A stretch of 64,000 nucleotides of DNA from Streptomyces coffeae (lineage in GTDB: Bacteria > Actinomycetota > Actinomycetes > Streptomycetales > Streptomycetaceae), in the NCBI RefSeq assembly GCF_016741875.1, contig NZ_JAERRF010000038.1:1-64000 (forward strand). Direction: 5' to 3'. Position numbers and translations under genes: made by a program. Positions within the stretch are counted from its first letter, which is position 1, and every line of letters begins with the position of its first letter. Of the stretch, positions 44,301-50,554 are shown one piece after another. The notes below the pieces were generated by a model that was not told the origin of the DNA, ran no database searches, and worked only from the letters and a program-made list of their open reading frames with translations.

Positions 44301-47300
44301 GCCACCGTCTCGAGCAGAGCGGCCTCGATAAACGCCTTGTCGGGGCCCGTATCGACAGCGTCGGCCGGGGCAGGAGCAGGCACGGCCACAGTCGGGACCG
44401 GGGCGGCCGGAGCCGTAGTCGGCGCCGGCCGAAGGGCCGCCGGGGCCACGGTCATCGGCTCGGGGGGCGCGGGGGACATCGGGGCCGCCGTGCGCGCGGC
44501 CGCGCCGGACCCCCGTACCGGCGCCATGCCGTTCTCCAGACCGGCCAGGTCGCGCAGGATCTCGTTGGCCCGCAGGTGGGTGCGGCCGATGGCAAGGCCG
44601 TGCTCCTTGACCGCGTTGACGCCGGGCAGCACCTCCGTCGTGCGGCCCTGGGCAGCGGCGCACTCCAGGAGCGCGGCAAGGCGCTCGGCGCTCCGCAGCT
44701 GACCGGTGAGGTAGTCGTCGTGCAGGGCGAGATGGTCGCCCATCAGTTCGGCCAGTCGGTCGGTGGCCGCGGTGGCTGCCCTGTCCACGTGAGCTGTCTC
44801 CCTGACGGTGGCGGCGGGAACGGGAATGGGTACGGGAGCCGGAGCCGCAGCGGGCACGGGCACCAGGGCCGGGGCAGGCGCGGGCGCGGCCTTCGGAGCC
44901 GCCACAGCCACAGGCTCCGCCACAAGCGCGGGCTCCGGCGCGGGCGCCGTGGGCAGAACCACCTGGTACCCGTTCTCCAGCGCGTCCCGGTACGCGGCCC
45001 TGCGCTCCGACGACACGTAGTTGATGCCGTTGAGCAGGACGGTCATGCCCTTGGTGGGCACCTCGGCCGGGACCGGCGCGACGTACCGGTCGGCGGTGCT
45101 CAGCTCCAGGCCGAGTACGGCGAGCTGGGCCACCCCCTGCTTGAGGGCCACGTCGGCGTCCTTGCCGGGGCCACCGTCCAGGGACAGCGCCACGTGCTCG
45201 CGGTCGCCGAGCGTGCGCCGCACCAGGCCGGTGAGCAGGCCCTTGGGGCCGAACTCGACGAAGACCCGGAACCCTGTCGCGTACATCTCCTCGACCCGGG
45301 TGGCGAAGTCCACCGGGTGGATGAGCTGTTCGGCGAGCGCCTTGCGGTTGGCGGCGATGTCGTCCCCGTACACGACACCACGCGTGTTGGCGAAGACCTG
45401 GCCGCGCGGCTCGCGCACCTCGGCGGCCTCGACGTGGGTGCGGAAGGAGGCGAGGGCGTGCTCCACGAACGGCGTGTGGAACGCGGCGGACACGGGCAGC
45501 AACGACGCCTTGAGGCCCGCCTCGTCGGCCTCCGCGACCAGCTTCGTCACCTCGCTGGTCGCGCCGCCCACGACGATCTGGTCGGGGGCGTTGCGGTTGC
45601 AGACGGCGAGCCCTGAGCGGTTGACGAGCAGCTCCTTCACGCGCTCCTCGGGCGCCGGGACGGCAGCCATCGCGCCGGCGTCGAAGCCGGGCGCCGCGTC
45701 CGCGGGCGGGGCCATCGCCTTGCCGCGGGCCCGCGCGAGCGCGAAGTACGCCTCGTCGTCGAGGGACCCGGCGGCCCACAGCGAGGTCAGCTCGCCGAAG
45801 CTGTGGCCCAAGAAGCCCTCGGCGGCGAAGCCGAGTTCGCTCAGGTAGCGGAACTGGCCGGCGGACAGCGCGCCGATCGCGGGCTGCGCATACTCGGTGG
45901 CCCGGAGCGCCGCCTCCTGCGCAGCGCGGCCCTCGGCGTCGAAGGACGGCGGCGGGAAGGCGACGCGGGACAGCGGCTCGACGCCCTCGAAGTGCCGGTT
46001 GGCCTGGTCGAAGGCGGCGCGCAGCGGCGGAAGCGCGAGCACGGCGGTCATCCCCGGGTTGACGTACTGGCTGCCCTGCCCGGCGAAGAGCGCGGCGACC
46101 TTGCCGAGGCGGCGGGCGGCCGAGCGGCGGAAGTGGATGCCCTTGGGGTGCGACCAGGACTCGGCGGTCTTACGGACACGCAGCTCTTTGAGGGCCGTCT
46201 CGCGCAGGGCGGCCAGCTCCCCTTCGGTGCGGGCGACGAAGGCGAGGCGCGCGTGGCCCTCGGGCACTGGTCCGCCGTGCGCGGGCCGCCCGTCGGCAAG
46301 AGCCTGCTCCAGGGTGGCGGGGTCCGGGGCGTGCCACAGGTGCACCTGGGCGACGGGGAACATGACCTTGAGGTCGTCGCCATCACCGTACTCGTCCAGG
46401 ACGAGGTGGAAGTTGGCGCCGCCGAAGCCGAAGGATGAGATCGCGGCGCGGCGCGTGGCGCGGCGCGGGTCGCGGATCCAGGGGCGCGACTCGCTGTTGA
46501 CGTAGAAGGGCCCATGAGCGAAGTCGATGATCGGGTTGGGCGCGTCGACGTTGATGGTGGGCGGAAGCACCTTGTGGTGCAGGGCGAGCGCCAGTTTGAT
46601 CATTCCAGCGGCCCCGGCAGCGGCCTTGGTGTGCCCGATCTGCGACTTGACGCTTCCCATCGCTGCGTACGAAGTGGCGTCGGTGGTCTCGCCGACGACG
46701 GCGGAGAGCGCACTGAGCTCGGTCGCGTCGCCGACGACGGTGCCGGTGCCGTGCGCCTCGAACAGCTCGACGCTGGCGGGCGAGCAGTCGGCATCGTGGT
46801 AGGCGCGGCGCAGGGCGGCCATCTGGCCCTCCTTGCGCGGCGCGTAGATGGACTTGAACCGCCCGTCGCTGGAGGTGCCAAGGCCCCGCAGGACCGCATA
46901 GATGCGGTTGCCGTCGCGCTCGGCGTCGGAGAGGCGACGCAGCGCCAGCATGCCGATGCCCTCGCCGAGCAGTGTGCCGTCGGCGTCCTTGTCGAAGGGC
47001 CGGATGCGGCCCGACTTCGACAGGGCCGGGGTCTTGCTGAAGCACACGTACATGAAGATGGTGTTCTCGGCGTCGCAGCCGCCCACCAGCATCGTGTCCG
47101 AGCGGCCTTCGAGCAGCTCGCTCACAGCGGCCCGCACGGCGCCCAGCGAGCTGGCGCAGGCAGCGTCGACGGTCATGTTGATACCGCCGAGGTCGAACCG
47201 GTTGGCGATGCGCCCGGCGACGACGTTGCCGAGCATGCCGGGGAAGGAGTTCTCCTCCCACGGGGCGTACGCCTTCACGAACTTGGCGGCGACCTCCTCC

Positions 47301-47821
47301 GCGTCCCGGTCGCTCAGGCCGCAGCTGCGTACGACCTCCTTGACGACCGGGGTCTGCAGGCGGGCGGTGAGCGGCTGGGTGAGCTGGTTGGCGCCGGTGA
47401 TGCCGAGGACGACGCCGGTGCGCGACCTGTCGTACCAGGGCTGGTCGGCCCCGGCGTCCTTGAGCAGGTCGCGGGCGACGACGAGGCTGAGCAGCTGGAG
47501 GACGTCGGTGACCTCCAGGGTGTTCGGCGGCAGACCGAACTCCAGCGGGTTGAAGGCGACGTCGGGGATGAAGCCGCCACGCTTGGCGTAGGTCTTGTCG
47601 GGCGCCGTCGGGTCCGGGTCGTAGTGCTCGCGGACATCCCAGTGGCTGCGCGGGACGTCCTCGATGCAATCGGCCGCAGAGATGACGTTGTCCCAGAACG
47701 CCCTCAGATCCAGCGCCTTGGGGTAGAGAGCGGCGAGGCCGACGATGGCGATCGGGTCACGGACGAGGCGCCGATCGAGACCGGCGCCAGTGGCGTAAGC
47801 GGTGTCCTGCGGATGTTTCAC
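41324..47821 (-). CDS. PfaA-like synthase: KS, AT, two ACPs, KR, dehydratase-like domain
   Basis: A 2165-residue subunit. The ketosynthase at ~22-475 has Cys222 (DAACASS), His357 (EAHGTG) and His397 (IGHTKA). The malonyl-type acyltransferase at ~575-870 has Ser674 in GHSFGE. An Ala/Pro linker is followed by two nearly identical ACPs with phosphopantetheine Ser1198 and Ser1294 (LGIDSIKR). The ketoreductase at ~1610-1890 has TGGARGI and the LFSSVAGFFGNRGQSDYAM Ser/Tyr pair. A C-terminal hotdog-like domain at ~1930-2150 has DHVIGDAPVLPA. The order matches Pfa2 of PUFA synthases, though marine enzymes usually carry 4-9 ACPs. It is followed by the PfaC-like gene 128 bp downstream. Confidence 0.93.
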   Translation of the reverse strand: MKHPQDTAYATGAGLDRRLVRDPIAIVGLAALYPKALDLRAFWDNVISAADCIEDVPRSHWDVREHYDPDPTAPDKTYAKRGGFIPDVAFNPLEFGLPPNTLEVTDVLQLLSLVVARDLLKDAGADQPWYDRSRTGVVLGITGANQLTQPLTARLQTPVVKEVVRSCGLSDRDAEEVAAKFVKAYAPWEENSFPGMLGNVVAGRIANRFDLGGINMTVDAACASSLGAVRAAVSELLEGRSDTMLVGGCDAENTIFMYVCFSKTPALSKSGRIRPFDKDADGTLLGEGIGMLALRRLSDAERDGNRIYAVLRGLGTSSDGRFKSIYAPRKEGQMAALRRAYHDADCSPASVELFEAHGTGTVVGDATELSALSAVVGETTDATSYAAMGSVKSQIGHTKAAAGAAGMIKLALALHHKVLPPTINVDAPNPIIDFAHGPFYVNSESRPWIRDPRRATRRAAISSFGFGGANFHLVLDEYGDGDDLKVMFPVAQVHLWHAPDPATLEQALADGRPAHGGPVPEGHARLAFVARTEGELAALRETALKELRVRKTAESWSHPKGIHFRRSAARRLGKVAALFAGQGSQYVNPGMTAVLALPPLRAAFDQANRHFEGVEPLSRVAFPPPSFDAEGRAAQEAALRATEYAQPAIGALSAGQFRYLSELGFAAEGFLGHSFGELTSLWAAGSLDDEAYFALARARGKAMAPPADAAPGFDAGAMAAVPAPEERVKELLVNRSGLAVCNRNAPDQIVVGGATSEVTKLVAEADEAGLKASLLPVSAAFHTPFVEHALASFRTHVEAAEVREPRGQVFANTRGVVYGDDIAANRKALAEQLIHPVDFATRVEEMYATGFRVFVEFGPKGLLTGLVRRTLGDREHVALSLDGGPGKDADVALKQGVAQLAVLGLELSTADRYVAPVPAEVPTKGMTVLLNGINYVSSERRAAYRDALENGYQVVLPTAPAPEPALVAEPVAVAAPKAAPAPAPALVPVPAAAPAPVPIPVPAATVRETAHVDRAATAATDRLAELMGDHLALHDDYLTGQLRSAERLAALLECAAAQGRTTEVLPGVNAVKEHGLAIGRTHLRANEILRDLAGLENGMAPVRGSGAAARTAAPMSPAPPEPMTVAPAALRPAPTTAPAAPVPTVAVPAPAPADAVDTGPDKAFIEAALLETVAEKTGYPADMLELSMDVEADLGIDSIKRVEIMGVLQERFSAEVTAGPEQLAELRTLGDIVTFVAGQEPSTALAAPAAPAASGLDKASIEAALLETVAEKTGYPADMLELSMDVEADLGIDSIKRVEIMGVLQERFSAEVTAGPEQLAELRTLGDIATFVSGQAPGTNTPAAPDGPAGTATPEAAAGTGPGRIGRGQAALLTLPTPDKLVDAYPKGAVALVVDDGSELVAALNEQLVEAGLRVHTLRLPGVPERGKEARGAKQHALRDWRVTELVARVEEILGDGDGKGVSLVVDVAVEATGSWADGVRRLAHSLLVAKHMIEPLAKAAADGRAGFVTVTRLDGAFGSTGVDEELVPASGVTGLVKTMAIEEPGVFCRALDLAPALDADSAARLVLAEAYDAAAEPTQVGLDGTRRVGLGLGDTPSYASGVADAPDLGTGDLLVVTGGARGITAACVAELARTHRPGLLLLGRTPLEDEPAWARGVEETGLKAAAAVALKAEGEKPTPKRVEQLFRAVAGAREIRQTLERVRECGSEAEYLTVDITDPIATTAALTPYRERITGLVHGAGVLADQLIASKKASEVERVFAPKLVGLRSVMAAVDADKLRHIVLFSSVAGFFGNRGQSDYAMANEALNAWAASWKQRHPKARVTSLNWGAWDSGMVSPEIKAVFEERGITLIPVDEGASLFAEQFTAERAGDVVTVLGPTTPLPGREPESRAAAVTVERSLSGLVTTPIVADHVIGDAPVLPAAVALGWAIGAVERANGCEVREVRDFSVHKGIVFDGSQPETLRLEMTPAGDTTEVVVRSVTKDGAVRPHYAAVTSTETHAAATVSGLPRLGGGRDAAGLYADGTLFHGPALRGVRRVLAEDEKRLVLECALSELRPEGGAFAGARFAPGTADLLLQAGLVWVRLFRGTAGLPLAVAKAELHAALPDGEPFLVVVEPGEKNAASGGTGHQLTVTACGADGRVLTRLHGLCVVPAPQLEAKFRQ
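43844..44041 (-). repeat. ACP repeat unit 2 (DNA-level duplicate)
   Basis: About 198 bp identical or nearly so to 44132-44329 with a 288-bp period. It encodes the second ACP around Ser1294. Identity at synonymous sites means recent duplication or gene conversion. Confidence 0.9.
44132..44329 (-). repeat. ACP repeat unit 1 (DNA-level duplicate)
   Basis: Partner of 43844-44041; encodes the first ACP around Ser1198. Confidence 0.9.
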
Positions 47822-47865
47822 GGCGAGTCTCTCTGGATCTGGGGCGAACGCGCGGTCCGGCCCGG

Positions 47866-48753
47866 TCAGCGGCGGCCGGACAGCTCGGCGATGACTTCGG
47901 CGGCGTCCGGGCGGGTCAGCGTCGTGTAGTGGTCACCCGGGGCGGCGTGCAGGCTGAGGCCGTGCCGGGCGAGCTCCGTCCAGCCGAGCGTCTTGTCCTG
48001 CGGAATCAGGCTCCGCTCGGCCTTGATCAGGACCAACGGCACGGACGAGACGGGCGGCCGGTGACCTGCGGTCAGCCGGTTGTTGCGCAACAGACCCTCC
48101 ACGTATGTGTCGTAGAGCTTGCGCAGGCCGGGCGGCGGGGTGTCGGGAGGCAGCGCGCCGGACGTGACGGCGGCGTCGAGGAGGAGCTCGAGACCCGTGG
48201 CCAGGTCGTCCGTACCCATGCTGTCGAAGCAGGTCGAGAGGTCGCGGCTGCGCTTGGCGCCCAGGTACATCGCGAACCAGCGCAGCAGCAGCGGAACGTC
48301 GAGCGCGTCGTCCGGCTGCTGGTAGGCGTCGGTCGGCGCGATGGAGTCAACCAGGACGAGGCGGTCGGGCCGCTCCTCGGGCGCGAGTCGCTCGATCACC
48401 GCCTGCGCGAGGACGCCACCGAACGACCAGCCGACGAAGACCGGTGCGGGCGACTGCGGAGGACCCTCGCGGTCGGCGCGGTAGGCGGCGGTGAGCCGAT
48501 CGGCCAGCGAGGCGATGCTGAGGTCGGCGTGGTCGCCGGAAAGGGCCGCCTCAAAGTACTCGGGCACGCCCGCGAGGTCGAGCACGGTGAGTCCGGTGTC
48601 CTGCGGCAGTGCGTCGGCGAGGTGGCCCCACACGCCCACGGGCAGCGAGCCGGGGTGCACGGCACACACCGTGGTTGCGCCCGGGACCGCCTGACGATGG
48701 CGCAGCACGATGGGCGACGCCCCCGCGCGGCCCGCTCTACGCTGCTGCCGCAC
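47866..48753 (-). CDS. type II-like thioesterase / alpha-beta hydrolase
   Basis: A ~295-residue thioesterase-domain protein of the PKS/NRPS type. The nucleophile is in VGWSFGGVLAQAV and the catalytic His in GDHYTTL near the C-terminus; VDSIAPTDAYQ marks the strand with the supporting Asp. It starts 17 bp inside the ACP gene, so the two are co-translated. It may edit stalled chains or release product; since a reductase is also encoded, an editing role is more likely (inference). Confidence 0.88.
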   Translation of the reverse strand: MRQQRRAGRAGASPIVLRHRQAVPGATTVCAVHPGSLPVGVWGHLADALPQDTGLTVLDLAGVPEYFEAALSGDHADLSIASLADRLTAAYRADREGPPQSPAPVFVGWSFGGVLAQAVIERLAPEERPDRLVLVDSIAPTDAYQQPDDALDVPLLLRWFAMYLGAKRSRDLSTCFDSMGTDDLATGLELLLDAAVTSGALPPDTPPPGLRKLYDTYVEGLLRNNRLTAGHRPPVSSVPLVLIKAERSLIPQDKTLGWTELARHGLSLHAAPGDHYTTLTRPDAAEVIAELSGRR

Positions 48754-49003
48754 GCCGGCCGCTCTCCTCGGCGATGTGGGCCGCCAGGTCCTTGATGGTC
48801 GGGTGGTACCAGAGCGCTGTCGTGGCCAGCTCGAAGCCCAGCCAGCTCTCCATCTCGCCGGCGAGGATCAGCGCCTCGGTGCTGTCCAGGCCCAGTTCGT
48901 CGAAGTACTGCTCCGGCGGAACCTCGGCGGGCTCGACCCCGAGCCGGTGGGCGATCTTCTCGATCAGCCACGTCTGGGCCTCATCAGCCAATACATGTCG
49001 CAT
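48737..49003 (-). CDS. discrete acyl carrier protein
   Basis: An 88-residue ACP with the phosphopantetheine site in DELGLDSTEALILAGEME and the usual four-helix pattern (WLIEKIAHRLGVEPAEV first). It is the first gene of the core operon and overlaps the thioesterase gene. It could carry a starter unit for the PfaA-like KS, or take the finished chain to the thioester reductase. Confidence 0.9.
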   Translation of the reverse strand: MRHVLADEAQTWLIEKIAHRLGVEPAEVPPEQYFDELGLDSTEALILAGEMESWLGFELATTALWYHPTIKDLAAHIAEESGRRAAAA

Positions 49004-49462
49004 GCCGCATTTCCCTTCCTACGTTGTCGCGGGGTTCTGGCGTCGCAGGGAATCTAGGCACCCGCCCGTCAGGGATGCAGCCGAGCGGCGGCGCACGGGG
49101 CGCTGCTGACACGGACGGCGACCGGACCTCCGGTCAGCAGCACCTTTCCTACCTGCGCACATGATGATGGGGAGCGGAGCGACGACCGCTGACGTCAGGT
49201 TTACGCAAGGCTGTCAGCGCGCCTGTCAGGACATCCGCGAGGGAGTGATCGACGCTTCGTCAGCATGTGTCAGGAAGGAGTGAGTGGCGATCACTCAACT
49301 ACCACCGGTAATCGTCGTTCCGACCAGGGGCCACCTGGTGTGCATACACCTATTCGGGACGGTCAGGTTTGAGTGCTGCGCACTCAGGCTCTCGCCCATT
49401 TCCCGTGCTTTGCTCGAAGGCAATGGCGCGGCGGGGGCCGCGCCGCATTGGGGAGGTGAGCG
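49004..49462. promoter_or_regulatory. divergent control region between the synthase operon and SARP
   Basis: About 460 bp. Plus-strand TGTCAG words occur at 49212, 49224 and 49268, with GTCAGG at 49194 and GGTCAGG near 49360; a minus-strand TGTCAGC is near 49110. GAGTGAT (49241) and ATCACTC (49290) are inverted, and GAGTGC-3 nt-GCACTC is a palindrome at 49371-49385. These are candidates for SARP binding (heptamer repeats) and for a repressor. No exact 11-bp spacing is seen here. Confidence 0.5.
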
Positions 49463-50455
49463 GTGCAGTTCCGAGTGCTCGGCGCGCCAGGCATCTACGA
49501 CGAGGCGCGACAGCGCCCCATCCGGTTGAACAGTCCCAAGCAACGCCTGCTGCTGGGGGCTCTGCTCGCCTGGCGATCATCGCCGGTTCCAACAGCCGCG
49601 CTGATCAAGGAGGTGTGGGGCGATCTCGCCCCGGACAAGGCGGTGAATGCCCTTCAGGCGCACGTATCGCGCCTGCGGCAATTGCTGATCGAGAGCGAGC
49701 CCGCCCGCGCCAAGACACCCCGGCTGATCGCCCGGGGATCCGGATATCTGCTGGACGTCCGCCCCGAGGAACTCGACTGTGTCCGCTTCCGGCTGTTGGT
49801 GGCCAGGGCGCTCAAGTGCGCGGACGATCCGAACACGGCTGCCCAGCTCCTGCAACGTGCGATGGCGCTATGGAGTAGCCCCGATCCACAGGCCGACTCC
49901 TATGGTCCCTTGTACGCGCAGATCGCCGCCCGGCTCGAGGAAGAGCGCCTGCGGGCTCTTGAGCATCTCTATGCTGTCACCATCCGCCTCGGTCGGTGCG
50001 AGGAGGTGCTCGCCCCGCTCAAGGAACTGGCCGCCGCCCACCCTGAGCGGCCGGTATTCCGCGACCAGTGGGCCCTCGCGCGGCGCCGATGGGAGCAGCA
50101 GCCGAGTTCACCGCCGCGACCGCCTCACGAGGCAGGCGTATGGCCGAGTCCGGAACCGGTCGCACCCCGACCGACGGCCGTCGCCCCGCCCGCTCGCGAC
50201 ACGGCGGCCACGCAGGAGATCGACCGGCTGCGGCAGCACGTCGACCGCCTGACCGAAGAGCAGGGGTTGCTGTGGGCCGCGCTGGAGAAGATGACAACCC
50301 TGGTGGCTCCAGAGTCCTCCTTGCTGCCGCGCCGGCGCGACACCGCATCGCCCCCAGCCCTGGAAGACCTCGGCGAACTCCACCACAGCAGCGCAGATTT
50401 GCTGATCCGTTCGTTGAAGACCCGCCGGGGTTTCCACCTCGGCCCCACCACCTGA
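49463..50455 (+). CDS. SARP-family pathway activator
   Basis: A 330-residue regulator of classic short SARP size. Residues 1-~95 are the winged-helix DNA-binding domain (QFRVLGAPGIYDE start, LLGALLAWRSSPVPTAALI, NALQAHVSRLRQLL, GSGYLLDV). Residues ~100-205 are the BTAD. The tail has a Pro-rich linker and a coiled-coil-like stretch (EIDRLRQHVDRLTEEQGLLW). The GTG start has GGGAGG 6 nt upstream. It is divergent from the ACP-led synthase operon and so its likely activator. Confidence 0.92.
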   Translation: MQFRVLGAPGIYDEARQRPIRLNSPKQRLLLGALLAWRSSPVPTAALIKEVWGDLAPDKAVNALQAHVSRLRQLLIESEPARAKTPRLIARGSGYLLDVRPEELDCVRFRLLVARALKCADDPNTAAQLLQRAMALWSSPDPQADSYGPLYAQIAARLEEERLRALEHLYAVTIRLGRCEEVLAPLKELAAAHPERPVFRDQWALARRRWEQQPSSPPRPPHEAGVWPSPEPVAPRPTAVAPPARDTAATQEIDRLRQHVDRLTEEQGLLWAALEKMTTLVAPESSLLPRRRDTASPPALEDLGELHHSSADLLIRSLKTRRGFHLGPTT

Positions 50456-50467
50456 GGGCGCCCCGGG

Positions 50468-50500
50468 CCGAGCGGGAGAGGCAGGCTCCCTCCCGCTCGG
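50468..50500. terminator. bidirectional terminator between SARP and LAL
   Basis: CCGAGCGGGAG and CTCCCGCTCGG form an 11-bp perfect stem with an 11-nt loop between two convergent genes. Confidence 0.75.
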
Positions 50501-50554
50501 GCGCCTTGGGCACCGCTGCCGGTGAACCGGCCGCGACCGCATCGGCACCGGATC

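Noticed and set aside
41324..47821. An enediyne-type or ordinary modular PKS
   Set aside because: The tandem ACPs with the DLGIDSIKRVEI site, PfaA-like domain order, a separate KS-CLF-DH-DH subunit and a PfaD protein are those of PUFA synthases. No enediyne-specific thioesterase or associated conserved gene set is visible.
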